From positions 221,955,045-222,019,044 of the forward strand of contig NC_135785.1 of assembly GCF_051106095.1 (NCBI RefSeq): 64,000 bases of DNA. Direction: 5' to 3'. Within the stretch, counting starts at the first letter, position 1; every line of letters starts with the position of its first letter. Below, piece after piece: positions 45,601 to 59,500 of this stretch. A program made the position numbers and the translations under genes. Source of the stretch: Pogona vitticeps (lineage: Eukaryota; Chordata; Lepidosauria; Squamata; Agamidae). The notes below the pieces were generated by a model that ran no database searches, was not told the DNA's origin, and was given only the letters and a program-made list of their open reading frames with translations.

Positions 45601-47639
45601 ATGAAAACAGGCTAAGCCAAAACACCCTTCCAGGAGATTGAAAAGGTAAGCAAAAATAGGGGAGTGCTTTCGAAGGAGCCAAACAAAAACAGAACAAAAA
45701 AACAAATTAAATATTTTCCCAGGAAAATGCACACATGGCCCCAAAACTACATGACTACCATGTGATTTTAAACCAATTTTAAAAAAATCCTGATCCTGGC
45801 TTACGATTCATTTACATAGTGTAACCACGCCCTGAACTACATAGACATGTTAGAAATATTGTGTATACCTGTATTATATTTTACAGACTATAAAATGATG
45901 TGCTTTGCAGTGTAACTCCATATGAACAAGTGTAATCCTTCTGTAAATGGACTACCTATTTGAGAAAAGAAGGGTATTTTTCTGTTATAAATACATTAAG
46001 CTTTTCTTCAGAAGGCAGAATGAGAATGAAGTGTCTTGGAGGATCTCCCCAGGACTGTTTGACAGACCCGTCGTAGAAGACCCAACTTAGCAAAGGAGGG
46101 ACAGCACTGTGTGGGATGCAGAAAATTAGATCACTGCGGGTGTAAGGCCTAGCTAGTATTGTTGGAAAATAAGAAGGAACTGTTTGTAGGCGGTTCTTCA
46201 TATTACAGTAGATAGCCTTCAGACTCAGTTTAGCTAAAGGGTATATCTGACGTAGAAAAATTATTATGCTGCTACTTCAGAAACTCCTCCAGGTTCTTTT
46301 CCATTTCAAAGCTCAGTGTCTGATTGACATGTCAGCTTTCTAATATGAATTTTAAGCATGACTGTGTACTAGTTTCTCCCCCCCTCCCCTTTTTTTTGGT
46401 AAGCACATATCCCTTTAAAGTAGTCTAATTTGCCCAGTAAATCATCGGCATGACAGACAGTACCAGGCGATGCTACATATTTCAAAGTCTTGGCTATTTT
46501 AATTCAGTGTGTAGACTGGGTCAATGATGATACAAAATAAATATACTGTGAAAACAAAATGGTTTTAGTATATTAAATCTTAACTGCCTTTAGGGTTTTA
46601 CACGCTTTGCTAAATTGAAATTTCATACACAGAAGATACCTCCAATATCATGGTGGTTCCTAATCCCATGCTTTTGCGATAATTTCCTTTCTAGGGAAGG
46701 AGGGGAAAAATAAACGTAATTGCTTAAACTCTGAAAAATGCTTTTCTTTGAACTCAGTGAAGCACAAAGATGAATAGTGTATTACGAAAGGGAATTCAGC
46801 TCTATTTATGTCTGCTTGTACTGTGAAATTGGTTGCTTGTGATCTCTAAAGACTTGTTTTCTTTTCAGCATATTGCACTATAGCTCAAACCAAACAGGAA
46901 GTCCAGATTGTGAGAAAATTACATCTTTGGGACTCAGTATATCTACATTTATGGAAAGTACCCGGGCTTGTTTTACTATCTTTGGGGTCTGGTGTGGTAC
47001 ATGTGAGTAAAAACCACTGAAATATCACCTACCAAAAGTAGCACCCACATGTTTTTTATCAACGATTCAGGTGCCTGACAAGAAGTAAGAGGCAGCCACC
47101 AAAATTAAACAAAATCCTGTCCTCGGTGTTTTCAATGATACAAGTGTGCAAAAGCTTTGAATTTTTGGTCAAATTCCCTTTGGGTATGCAATGTAAGTAC
47201 AGACATCCACAGAGGAGAATAGCTACAAGTTCCCCAGAGTCCACCCCTTTCTCATTAACTAGCATTTAAAGTCTCAGTAACTCACACTGAGGCATTCGTA
47301 GGAGAAAGGATAAAAACATTTTTCCACTTATAGTTGTTTGAAATTACAGAGTTTTGTATGCTGCTTTCTTTATTGCACACATATTTAGTAATGAACCAGA
47401 CATTAACAGCAAACAAGAAACTGCCACCTGATTGAGAAAAGAGGGGGAGGAGAACACTCAGCAGAGAGGTGAGCTCTCTTTGAATTCGAAGGTCAGAAGG
47501 AACAATTGGTTAGTGTTGGATAGATAATCACCCCAGCCCAGAAAAAGTCCATCTCAGTCACACAAACTACAGATGTGAGGTTGTCGAGTTTGTTTATAAA
47601 TTGTAGTTATCTTGGTCCCACAAGGGCAGTATTGAGGTC
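45601..47639. other. 2 kb, no gene seen
   Basis: No supported coding frame or repeat. Confidence 0.5.
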
Positions 47640-48310
47640 AAATTTTATTTATTTATTGTGCTTTTACCCCACCCATCTAGATTCAAACAAATCTACTCTG
47701 GGCAGCTTACAGTTCAAGCAATATAAAACAAGAATTAAAACAGACAATATCCAAACAAAAAAGAGAACTAAGCAAAGTCCAAGATAGGAAACACAGGGAA
47801 CTAAGTGATGGAAGAGGGGGGAGCCTGCCTGAAGAACCAGGTCTTCAGCTTGTTCTTAAAAACTCCCAGCGAGGGTGCCAGGCAAATCTCAAGGGCAAGA
47901 TGTTTCAGAGGTGAGGGGCCACCACCGAGAAGGCCCAGTTTCTAGTTCTCTTCTTCCGGGCTTCTCTTGGGGTCAAGCCCGTCAGCCGCCCATCCTGGCT
48001 AGATCGAGTGACAAGAGTAGAGCTAGGTGGGAGCAGGCACTTTGCCAGGTATCGAGGTCCTAAACTGTTTAGGGCTTTATATGTAAGCATTAATACCTTG
48101 AAGTCAATGCAGAAATGAATGGGCAACCAGTGTAAGGCCGCCAGGGTGGGGGGAAATATGATGATATTTTTTCACCCCAGTTAATAGTCTGTCGGTTGTG
48201 TTCTGGAACATTTGTAGTTTCCACATCAATCTCAAGGGTACCCCATGTAGAGTGCATTACAAGTGTCTAATCTCAAGACTATGAGCGCATGGGTCAGAGT
48301 GGTGAGTGCC
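47640..48310 (-). repeat. L2-clade LINE 3' fragment, minus strand
   Basis: Minus-strand L2 end. The coding part gives FKVLMLTYKALNSLGPRYLA, RSSQDGRLTGLTPREARK and TRNWAFSVVAPHL, the same C-terminal blocks as the element at 56.7 kb (FKVLVLTYKALNGLGPGYL). The upstream edge holds a diverged piece matching the region of TLMTVTHALVTS to RLQLVQN in that element. The 3' tail at 47640-47710 has the CTCTGGGCAGCTTACAG hairpin strand and a TTTA run. 5'-truncated and frame-broken. Confidence 0.85.
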
Positions 48311-49600
48311 CCAACATCAAGATAGTGTCAAAAGGTGTGAATAGCCCTTTCAGCTCTGTGGAAGGGCAAACATGCCTCCTGAAGCTGAAAAAGTTGCTCA
48401 TCTTTGCTGTAAGGATGCTTGCAGTCTTTAACACCTACATTAGGGTCACCGTGATAACCTTTCTGGTATTGATTGTGGTACTGACCATAGCAAGGAAGGA
48501 ACATAGGGAAGGAACCACTGAAAACTTGAGCCTTCTCTCATTATTTGCACGATCAGAACAATACTTCTAAAAACCACCATAAAAGATAATGCAGGGCAGG
48601 AGACCTGTGGTCCTGCAGATCTTGCTAGCCTCTAATTTCCAGCATCTCTAACATGAGATGTTAGGGCTGAAGTTTGGAGTCCAGCAATATCAGGAGGATG
48701 ACAGGATACCTATCTTTGCTGTAAATCATAGTAGATTCAAAGGTAAGTTCCATATTGTGGTGCTGGGAGATACAAATGATGCTTTCATGTGATCTCTCTC
48801 CATTCCCAAGCCAGACAAAGGTTTCATATGCTTCAATAGTATGTGTGGGAGGGTTACCAGTTAACATGAATCAGCCTTTTGAATCACATGCCACATATTC
48901 TCCCTAGTGCCTGGCAAATTAGGCATAACTGTGCTAGTGAAGTATGCTGTATGACTCAGTTCAGGCAACTGAAATATGTGGAAGGGCATTCATTTCATTT
49001 ATTATGAAATCACCAGGATTTATTTTGCTAAATCAAGGGCAACATTGTAAATCTCTCCTCCACAAAAAAGGTCAATATCTTAGTGAAAATAATTCCATCT
49101 CAGAGCAAAGGCATGCTGAGTTCAAATGTGATCTATCACTTCTAAGCAATCAAGTTCAATTTTTCAATATTTTATTTTCCCCTAACTTGTACTCATTCAA
49201 TGCATTCAAGGAAATTGTGCTTCACTTGTACTTGTTCTTTGAGCAGCAGGAAATTAATTTAAGCCACCACATGCATTTTTCATTGAGAACTGTAAGCAGA
49301 CATTGCAGTTTATTGTATTTTATTCATTACTTTTCCTTCTGCACTCCCTTCTCTCTCTTCATTTCAGTCATCTCTCTTTCTCCTTCTTGCTGGCCATTTG
49401 GCTTACCTGAGGAGTGCCACCCAGCATGGCTCTTGATTAATTAACCTGTGATCTCCCAATAAAAGTTTAACATAACTGACACTATGCAAATTTATGCAAT
49501 CCACTTGCCCACACTTGTCAAACAATGTGTCATATGATTATTCAGGCAATACAAATATTCGGAGTTCCCTTAGGAATGCCCAAAATGATTTTTGTGTATG
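48311..49600. other. No gene supported
   Basis: AT-rich sequence. The longest frame (plus strand, 48944-49444, 166 codons) has no recognisable domain and a composition close to translated random AT-rich DNA, so I do not call it a gene. Confidence 0.5.
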
Positions 49601-50060
49601 CCATATTGTCTATATTTTAAGTCAGACCACCCAAAGATACCTTTCAAATTTGTTAAAAATCCAACTAGCTACCTAAGATGAAATAATTGGGGTGCAGCCA
49701 AAGGTCTCTAAAGTGGTTTTCTTTTATGTCACAAAGCCTATATTTTCAGTCACAGCATTCCAAAGATTTGGTGAAAATGCAAAAGACAAAATAAGACAAA
49801 ATAATTGGGGTGTGCCTGAGAGCCCCTAAATGGTCTTCATATCCAGTATGCAACCCTATGTCAAGTTAAAGCATCCAAAGTGTATCCTCCAAATTTCGTA
49901 CAAATTGAACGACCTATTTATGGGAAATGAGCTGGATTGTCATGGGGACCCCTGAAGTGAATCAGGCATGCCACATAAACCACATTTTAAGTCATAGTAC
50001 CCCCAAATATACCCACCAAACTTTGTGAGAATCTTTCCAGACATTTTTCATGATGCAATA
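49601..50060 (+). repeat. Degenerate tandem array, four units of 115-129 bp
   Basis: The motif GTCA(N)AGCA(T)CCAAAG(A)T, followed by an AAATTTGT-like string about 10 bp on, occurs at about 49631, 49760, 49875 and 50002. Each unit is preceded by a TATATTTTAAGTCA-like string, and the first three are followed by AAATAATTGGGGTG-like or GGAAATGAGCTGG and then GGNCCCCTAAAGTGG-like sequence. Spacing is 129, 115 and 127 bp. The units are strongly diverged. It may be the repeated 3' untranslated part of an old non-LTR element; no coding part is attached. Confidence 0.6.
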
Positions 50061-52104
50061 ATAAACAGGTAGGTGGACAGACAGAAACATATTTATACAC
50101 ATTAGACTATATTTCCCCTGCCGCCCCAAAACAGGGCTCAAGCTTTTCAATGGCAGCAATATTCCAGAGAGACCACAGTGCCCTGCTATAATGCATACTT
50201 TGGATGCAGCAAGTCCCATTTTCATCTCACTATGGAATCCTGTGATGGAGTGGAGCCATGGCATGTTGATCAGATAGAAGGATGATGTAATATGCCTTCA
50301 TATTTTCCTTCCAAGTTTTGGTGCAGTCCTCACAGTTGCAATGGGAGGGGAAGAGAATTAATGTTGTAAGAGAACCAGGAAGCCCAAAGCAGAAGAAGAT
50401 TGACAGCTGAAGGGCCGATGAAAAGCCCAGTGTCTCCTGGAAACCCCACTCACACAGTCTGGGGTGGGGTAGGATTCCTCTGCCCATGTAATTGGCTGCC
50501 ATTGTGTGAGGGCAAAATATTGGAGAACAGAGAGAGATTGCTATTCACCTTTATTTTGAGGAGCTAGGGAGAATGGAAAGATTTATTCTCCTCCTCTTCT
50601 TCCTCCTCCTTCTATATGCAGTTGAAGATCACCAGTCCCATCATCTGAGTGTCAGCGTGTGTGAAATTTCTCCCATCATACAGGATCTGAGTTAGGTCAC
50701 ATCATGTATGAAGAATAGGACCTAAACATGATTCCCCTATGCAGGGGAAGGAAAGAAGGAAAGGAAATTGTGGGAGATTTGTTTGCATAATTGGAAGTCA
50801 ATTGAGTTCATGGTGCTTCATTACCTCCATCCCAGATCAGAATCCTTTATTTCTCCAGTTTTCAAGCCCTCCACGGCAATATTCAGACACATCAAAATAC
50901 GTATAAAAACTCTGGAATGTTTAGATATGAATCAAAGTGAATAGGTTACATACCACCTCAAAACTCGTGTATTGCAATTTGTAAGACAAATAATTCAACC
51001 AAAATTGAAGACGGTGGCATTTCCACACTCCTATGAAAAAAAGGAACACATCCCACTTGACGTATAAGAATTCTATCACAGACTATGAAGAATACTTCCA
51101 AGTTGTAGTGTCAGATCCAATTTAATCATATTTGGAATGGAGCCACTGAAAGCAATGGCTTTCCTACAGGCATGACCACAGGTGTATCTACACAATAGAG
51201 AATAAACAATCTGATATCACTTAACCACCATGTTTCTCTCCTATGCATCTGAGGATTTTTAATTTGATGACGTATTTAGAATTCTTTGCTTTGGAGCTCT
51301 AGTACATAAGTTCAGGGGAGTGTGCTACAGGTCTGTAGCAGAGAATTCTAGGATTTCACCAAACTATAAATCCTGGGGTTCCAGAAGACTGAGCCATCAC
51401 TGTGACAGGGGTTTCAAATGGCAACTCTTATGTAGTGCAAATGTGTTCTTAGTCCCCTGAGGAGCTAAGGGTGCAGTGATAGAATTCATAGCACTAGGTT
51501 AAATGCATGACTTTGAGCAGGTATTAAATGGTTTTCCTGCATGATATTCTCTCGCCTTTTGTTACCTTTTTAAGCAGAGAAATTTATGTTTCTCGCTTTT
51601 TTCTTTTTTCTTTCTTTCTTTTTTCTTTTTTTGGAGAGTTTAGATATTTGCTTAACAACCTTTTAGATATTTTGGTATTACATGGAGAGCAGTTCTATGC
51701 AAAATGCTCTGTAAAATCTCTAACACAGTGAAAGTAGAGGTGAGTGAACATGATTAACTGCTAGCTATGATGCTACACATATTCAGTTATTTGGCCATTT
51801 TTTTTCTCTGCTGGATAATGAGAAATGTATGGATTAGCCTTTTCCTACTTCATTGATAATTCCTCCCTCCCGATATTCAGGAATGAGAAGCCAAATGATG
51901 AAATGCTCACTTGATTTCTGCCAATAAAATTTCCACTTCTGTTTTTCACATTAAACTGCAAGTATTATGGAAATCAATGGAGTTGCAATGGCATGAAAGA
52001 TACATATCCTGAGGTGACTAATGATTTGGAATGTTCACTAGATTGATTGGGCTTGCCCTGTCAGTCTCTGTAGGTGTATCTGGTTTATTTTAAGTTAAGG
52101 AAGC
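50061..52104. other. 2 kb, no gene seen
   Basis: No supported frame. It includes pyrimidine-rich patches near 50.59 and 51.6 kb. Confidence 0.5.
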
Positions 52105-52270
52105 CAGGTTGTCCACATGTAATGAACTGGATCAAAGAGGTTGGGCTGAACCTGAATCTTATCTCTGCCACAGACTCACTAGATAGCCTTGGACCAGTCA
52201 CTCATGTTCAGTGCCATCTCACAAACTGTCTAACAGGAATAACAAAGTCCTATCCCCCTATGCATCATAT
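52105..52270 (+). repeat. MIR-like SINE fragment
   Basis: The order ATAGCCTTGGACCAGTCACT, CATCTCACAAACTGTCTAAC, GGAATAACAAAG matches the core of a MIR-like SINE (GACCTTGGGCAAGTCACT, then ACCTCA..GGGTTG). Strongly diverged. Confidence 0.5.
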
Positions 52271-52436
52271 GAAAATAATATGTAAATACAATTCTATTAT
52301 CCTTGTTTGGACAAAAGAGTCATTTCATTTAGGCATTGTATTGTAAAGGATTCTGTTGATTATCTGTTATCAGTCTTTAAATTAGGTGGGCAAGTGTGGT
52401 CCTTCAGATAGTGTTATTCTGCAACTTACACGAACA

Positions 52437-52437
52437 T

Positions 52438-52480
<43 letters not shown>

Positions 52481-52545
52481 TATCCCGCCCTCTAGTCATT
52501 GGCTACTCTGGGTGGCTTGAGATTGTCATTTGAGGACAATCTGGG
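52437..52545 (-). repeat. (TTTA)n run plus L2-type tail, minus strand
   Basis: About 11 TTTA units (to 52482) followed by TATCCCGCCCTCTAGTC and CTCTGGGTGGCTTGAG: the complement of an L2-like hairpin tail with its terminal AAAT run. Confidence 0.65.
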
Positions 52546-53116
52546 GAAATTGTCCATCACTGGTAGAGCTGTCTTTTTTGTGTTATGACTGTCATTCCCC
52601 ATTTATATCATTGTTTACATTTGTGTCTACTGTTTTCCTTCATCTGTCTCTAATGCTTTTTTTTCCTCTCCAAATAGTCATGCTGGAATTGGACAAAATC
52701 CTGAACCAGAAAGATCATTTTTAGGTGCTTTTGTACCTTTCAGTGTCCCCTTCAATACAACTTGTAGCCTTTCACCCACTTTCTTGTTGCACCCATGTTA
52801 AGTAATTTTATACTATTTTGGAACCATGTTTTGTTTGGAAGCTAAGACACATAGATGTAGTCTCTTCCTGCAGAGGGGACATTTGTGAACAAAACACCCT
52901 CTGAACATTCATAGCAAGTCATCTTTAAGTGGACTGCCATCTGGATCAACACATGCCACAGAATGTAGTGTAAGCAAACCAGTCCTGAAGGGTGAGATGG
53001 ATCATATGATTCCAGGTATGAAAGTACACATAGTGTAATTAAGAAACAAAGACTATAGGAACATGGGCAAAATAAGCCTGGACTGAGACAGAAACTTTTT
53101 CCATGATGTGCTAGCT

Positions 53117-53335
53117 TTCTAGCTAGTTGGATAGCTCAGTGAACTAGAATACCATTGGTTAATAGTTTGATTCTACACTGTGCCTTGAGGAAAAGAACCA
53201 GCCTGTAGGCAAGCTACTGAGCCCCAGAATATCCCCAGAAGTAGTGAAGGGTAAACACCTTCTTCATAAACCCATTCTTAAAATCCTTCGAAAGAATCAC
53301 CATAAGTCAGAGCTGACTTGACAATAAGCAATTAA
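53117..53335 (+). repeat. tRNA-derived SINE with GACTTG tail
   Basis: The head AGTTGGATAGCTCAGTGAAC matches a tRNA A-box region, and TTTGATTCTACACTGTGCC fits a decayed B box. The tail ATCACCATAAGTCAGAGCTG followed by ACTTGACAATAAG is shared with the pieces at 14.5, 36.7 and 61.7 kb. Confidence 0.6.
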
Positions 53336-53340
53336 TTATC

Positions 53341-56311
53341 ATTGTGCTTCCTTCCTAATTGTATGAAGCTTGACACCTGAGGGAGTAATAAAATGCATTA
53401 TCTACTTTACAGATATAAAATGATACAGTCCAGTTAGCAATCTCCGAATTCTACTACCTAATTCTGTCATACACATAGACCAGACAGACTGTTTCAAGAG
53501 CTGGATGTTTTTCTGGTTGCAAAATAAAATGTCTGCAGCCATTTCAGGTGTTATGGTTTGCAGTTAAGGGTATATTAAACTGGAGATTGTTCTTGTTGCT
53601 CTGTGGTCTTATATTCCTTGAGAAACACCACACACAGAGAGATGAATACCTGCATGTGAACACAAACACATGGCCTCTCATATACTTGGGTTTTGGTACT
53701 CCTCTCACAACCAATTGGAATAAATTTGATACAACTGGCAAACAGGATTAAGGTCAAAATATCACAATTCATTACAACAGTATCTCTGTTGTGGACTAAT
53801 AATAGCCATGTTCACATAGCAGCCACGGAGGTGTAATGTCTGGGCAATGAAAGACCATAAATAAAGATCTGAACTCATTGGATCCTGTTATGAATAGAAT
53901 GATTGTTTGCCTTTTGGACTTCCATCAAAGTGATTGATGAAGGGTTTTCTTTCCTGGCTACTGAAAATTCAAAGTAATAAAAAAAGTATCCAATTCCAAG
54001 ACTTTCAATCCCCTCTACCTGTTCCTAGGAGCACCCACTCCCGTGAATGATTGAGGACCAGAAATGCATACTATGAAGGACAGCAGGCTCAGAAAGAATA
54101 TATGAGATAGTAATCCAAGCGGCAGTAAAACTGGAGTAATTTAAAGAGTCATAGCCTTAATGGGATATTTTACTATAGGATGAAATCCTGTTCTAAAAGG
54201 TTTATTATATCCATTAAAATCAATATAGCTGGAGTGCTTTACTAACATTCCATTGATTTCAGTGGAACTTAATTGTTTTTAATCGTTTCCAGCTGGTGGT
54301 GTTAATTCTCTATTAGTATTATGCTCAACATACATTATTTTAAGCATTACTTGGATCATATTTCTTTCTTCTTGGTCACTACGCCACTCCAGTTTTTGCC
54401 AACAGACACATTCCTGCAACCCGAGAATAACAGAAATTCAGACCCCTTAAACCCAGAACTATACATGCTCCGTTCATATGACTAGTTCAGGGATGGGCAG
54501 TCTCCAGAGTAGTGGGGGTCACCAATGCTCATTTCTGGATTTTAGAGGTTCACTCCTGCTGCCACTATGCCAATTATATTTCTTACAAAAATTATTGTTT
54601 TTTAACTGAAAAAGCTCTCTTCTGCTGCAACTGTCCCAAAATGAATGGTTTAATAATAACATTTTTAAAAGGGCCAGAAAAACATGGAAAAACTTGGACC
54701 CTCAAGCATGGAAAATTGTCCACATACCACCTGAAGAGCACAAAGAGAATTTTTTGAAATATTTAATTCTTACTCTTTTTTGGAGGAGTACTGGTGGATT
54801 CTGTTGAGTGCTTGTTGCATTAGGTCACATTGGATGAGTAGCTGTTTGCAATTTGGGATATGAGGGTTACTGAGGTTACCATTTAGCATGTCACACTTGA
54901 CTGCATCAATTTAGAATCGTCTTCATGTGATCTGTGAGAAAATGAAAAAAGAATTCTTGGGGTAAGATGAGGCTCTTTTTTTTTCTCCGTTGGATAAAAT
55001 ATTCACATTTTCCTTGCCCCATAAACATCTCCCAGCTATCACACTTCGGGTTAAAAACTGGGCTGGTGGTAATGTACGTGCCTGAGGTCTGGATATGTGC
55101 TCTAGTTTTGATGTACTTTTCTTTGACCACCTGATACAGATCACTTTCCCCTCACTTCCTTGTTTGTGAATTATTTCCAGAAATTGAGACAAATGCCTCA
55201 TGTCCTCCAGTTAGACCAAGCCTTTCTACCCTTATTTCCCAGGATTCCATTTCTTCATCTCTCACTCCCTGTATCCTACATATAATTTTTACCAGTCAAT
55301 GTCAAAATTAAAAAGTATAGTGTAAGTGATGGTTGTTAGTGTACCAGTGGGAAAAACATGTATTTATAGCATATAATACTCATCAGATCACCACCTGATG
55401 TAGTAAAAGCCCTGCACCTTCGTGAAGGATGGAGGACATAGTTAATTATTATTCCCTGTCCTGCACGAGAAGGAATGTGTGGTTTCATTGTGAAAGTAGG
55501 CTCCTACAGAAAGCTATGTTTAGTTTGTGCTTCACATATTTTGAAATTCAGTAAAATTGCAGTATTTTTTTTAAACAGTACATACATGAAGAAACCACTT
55601 CACATGTATGTCAGATCTTAATCCAGCACTAATTTGTGTAGGCTATAGTCCTATACATTGAAACCTTTGCACAGAATTAGGAATGTGCTTCAAATAGCCA
55701 TGCCAGTCCACTTCTGCAATATGCAGATAATATATGTGCCTGTTTATGTATAATTCATTTGAAATATTGTGCCCTAGAACCATATTCTGTTTACAACAAA
55801 TTATAATACAGAAGAAACTCACATGATTAGTTGCAAAAATTACAGGAAGGTAATGACATTCATTTGGGTCTTAATAGGTTACTTCTGAGGGGTTTGGTTT
55901 CTTAAGGGACCATAACTCTTTACAGTGCACTGAAGAAGGAGAAACAAAAGAAAATCACAGTGCTCAACAGACTAATCAAACGATGTGGCATCAAACTGCA
56001 TTTTGACTTCTTGAAGACTATAATTCAAGATACTTTCTGATCATTGTTTCAGCCAAAGCTGTACTCATCTGACTTAATAGACTTTATTCTTAAATAATTA
56101 GAAACCCTTTGTTGCCGTGGCTTAATGTAAGTCCTTGTTCTGTCATGGTATCCTGGCAGTTTATTAGTCTTGTGGCTTATTTGTGCTAGAGTGTTTATAT
56201 TTATTGTCATATTAATAGCCCAGATTAGTAATGTAAACTGCTCGTGTACATTCTAGGCACCAAACTTCAATGAAAAGACACTTGTACATTTAAGACTCTT
56301 CACATTCAATT
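53341..56311. other. 3 kb, no gene seen
   Basis: AT-rich sequence with short frames only. No repeat was assigned. Confidence 0.5.
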
Positions 56312-56410
56312 GGCAGAACAATCATCATCATCATCTTAGAACTGTAGAGCTGGAAGGCACCCTCTGGATCATCAAGTCTAGCCTCTGTTCAGGAGACACG
56401 GTGTAGAACT
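56312..56410 (-). repeat. CR1 3'-end fragment, minus strand
   Basis: AGAACTGTAGAGCTGGAAGG followed by CACCCTCTGGATCATCAAGTC and CTAGCCTCTG is the complement of the CR1 3' terminus (family form: AGAGTTGGAAGGGACC...ATCTAGTCCAACCCC). A short ATC run sits at the outer edge. Confidence 0.65.
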
Positions 56411-56540
56411 GAGTTCCCAGTTAGGCTTACATTTCAAATTGAAGCCAGTGAAATTTAAATATTTTTCGGTTTTTCTAGATTATACTCTTTCTTCAGTGTT
56501 ACGTTTTTGTTCCAGTGTTTCTGCAAGGCAGTGGAAATAA

Positions 56541-59500
56541 TTTATTTATTTATTTATTTATTTATTCAATTTATATGCCGCCCAAACTACCCAGAGGTCT
56601 CTGGGCGGCTTACAATAATTAAAATTCAATACAGCAAAAGATAAAATTAAAATACAATTAAAAAACAATTAAAATTGCCATCAGACCCACAGCTATTATT
56701 ATTTCAATTAAAAGCCTTCTGGAACAGGAAGGTTTTGACCTGGCGCCGAAATATCATCAGCGTCGGCGCCAGACGAATCTCAGTCGGGAGGGCATTCCAT
56801 AGTCTGGGGGCAGCTGCCGAAAAGGCCCTTTGTCTACAAGCCGTCCCTCTTACCTCCTTAAGGGACGGCTCCTTCAAAAGGGCCCCCTGGCTAGATCTTA
56901 ACTGCCGGGTAGGTTCATATGGAAGGAGGCGGTCCTTCAGGTATCCAGGGCCCAAGCCGTTTAGGGCTTTATATGTCAAAACAAGCACTTTGAATTGGGC
57001 CCGGGCAGCAACTGGTAGCCAATGTAACTTATACAGAATCGGCTTGATATGTTCCGTGGCAGCTGCACCACTCACCAGCCGCGCAGCTCGATTCTGGACC
57101 AGTTGCAATCGCCGGACCGTCTTCAAAGGCAGCCCCACGTAAAGCGCATTGCAGTAATCTATGCGGGATGTTACCAGTGCATGTGTGACTGTCATGAGAC
57201 TCCGCTCGTCCAGGTAGGGCCGTAGCTGGTATAATTTCCGCAGCTGAAGGAAGGCGCCCCTGGCCACCGAATCCACCTGGGCTTCCAGTGTTAGACTGGG
57301 GTCCAGGAGCACCCCCAAGCTGCGGACCCTGTCCCTTAGGGGGAGTGTAACCCCATTCAGGGCGGGGAAATGGCCCTCCAGCCTGTCCGGTGAAGCACCC
57401 ACTAACAGCACTTCCGTCTTGTCTGGATTGAGTTTCAATTTATTAACCCTCATCCAGTCCATTATCAGGTCCAGACACGAGTTCAGCACAGAAACTGCCT
57501 CACCTGGATTGGTGGAAAACGAGAGGTAGAGCTGAGTATCGTCAGCATATTGCTGACTCCTCAGCCCAAACCTCCTGATGACCTCTCCCAGCGGTTTCAT
57601 GTAGATGTTGAACAGCATGGGGGACAGTATTGAGCCCTGAGGAACCCCATGACATAACTGCCATGGGGCAGAGCAACTGTCCCCCAGCACCACCCTCTGG
57701 ACACGGTCAGCCAGGAAGGAGCGGAACCACTGTAAAACAGTGCCCCCAACTCCCAACCCAGCCAGCCTATCCAGAAGGACACCATGGTCGATGGTGTCGA
57801 AAGCCGCTGAGAGGTCCAGGAGTATCAACAGGGTCGCACTCCCCCTGTCTCTCTCCCGGCAAAGGTCATCGTACAGGGCGACCAAGGCAGTCTCTGTACC
57901 AAAACCCGGCCTGAAACCCGATTGAAATGGATCCAGAAAATCCGTTTCATCCAGCAGCGCCTGGAGTTGCCCGGCCACAACCCGCTCCAACACCTTGCCC
58001 AAATAAGGGAGGTTCGCCACTGGTCGGTAGTTGACCACCAGCTTTGGGTCCAGGTTAGGCTTTTTAAGGAGTGGTCGAATTACCGCCTCTTTCAAGGCGG
58101 TAGGGACCACTCCCTCTCTCAGAGAGGCATTCACGGCCTCCTGGACCCAGGTGCGAACCCCCCTGGCTGATCTTCCAATTAGCCAGGATGGGCAAGGGTC
58201 GAGCGGAGTGGTGGTAGAACGGACAGATCCAAGCACCCTGTCCACATCATCAGGTCTCAACAATTGAAACTCATCCATTAATACTGGACCTAAGCACGGC
58301 GCACTGGACACATCCTCTGATTCTGCAGTAACTGTGGAGTCCAACCCACTGCGAATCTGAGCGATTTTTCCCTCAAAATGTATAGCAAACTCATCACAGC
58401 GAGCTGATGAGCAGTCCGGGACCTCCACCGGATTTCCCGGTTGAAGAAGATCCCGGACCACCCGAAACAGCTCTGCTGGACGACATTCTGAGGAAGCAAT
58501 ACGGCTGGAGAAATATTGCCGTTTCGCCAGCCGTATTGCCACGAAATAGGCCCGATAATGGGCTCTAAGTCGTGTTCGATCGGACTCCCAGCGGGATTTC
58601 CTCCACCTGCGCTCCAGCCGTCTCCCCTCTCGCTTCATCGCCCGCAGTTCAGAAGTATACCAAGGAGCTGTCTGGGCTCGGCGAGCAGGGAGAGGACGCT
58701 TAGGCGCAATCGTGTCAACCGCCCGGGTCATCTCCCTATTCCATAGGGTGACCTGAGCTTCGACAGGAGCGCCGACCATATCAGACGGATAATCCCCCAG
58801 AGCATTCAGGAATCCATCTGGATCCATTAGTCTCCGAGGGCGGATCATCTTAATAGATCCCCCACCCTTGCAGAGGGAAGAAGACGCTAATAGACTGAAC
58901 TTGACCAGGAAGTGGTCTGACCATGACAATGGGGTCACGACCAGCCCCTCCACATCCAAACCACCATCTTCCAGTCCCGTTGAGAAAACCAGGTCCAAGG
59001 TGTGGCCCTTCTCATGCGTCGGACCGATGACACATTGAGACAGCCCCATGGTTGTCATGGTGGCCATGAAGTCCTGAGCCGCCCCAGTCAAGGCAGCCTC
59101 GGCATGGATGTTGAAGTCCCCCAGCACCAACAGCCTGGGAGTCCTCAACATCAGGTCCGAGACTACCTCCGTCAGCTCAGGCAGGGAGACTGTTGGTACG
59201 CAGCAGGGTGGGCGGTACACCAACAGAATCCCTAACCTGTCTCGCGAGCCCAACACACAATACAGGCCCTCGAGACCTCCTCTCAAAGGGACAGGAAGCC
59301 TGGTCAAGGAGATAGAACTCCTATAGACTATAGCAACTCCCCCTCCCCGACCCTCCGAGCGACCCTGGTGCTGGACTGAGTACCCAGGCGGACATAGCTG
59401 GGAGAGGGGAACACCACCCTCCTCTCCCACCCAGGTCTCAGTAATGCACGCCAGGTCAGACCCCTCATCCAGAATTACATCATGGATGAGGGCAGTTTTA

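Noticed and set aside
45178-45744. Overlapping frames of 119-145 codons on both strands
   Set aside because: They lie in a GC-richer, probably repetitive block, with no domain and no splice context.
48944-49444. A 166-codon plus-strand open frame
   Set aside because: No recognisable domain. The composition (Ser, Phe, Leu, His rich) is that of translated AT-rich DNA, and by rough estimate about one frame of this length is expected by chance in 64 kb.
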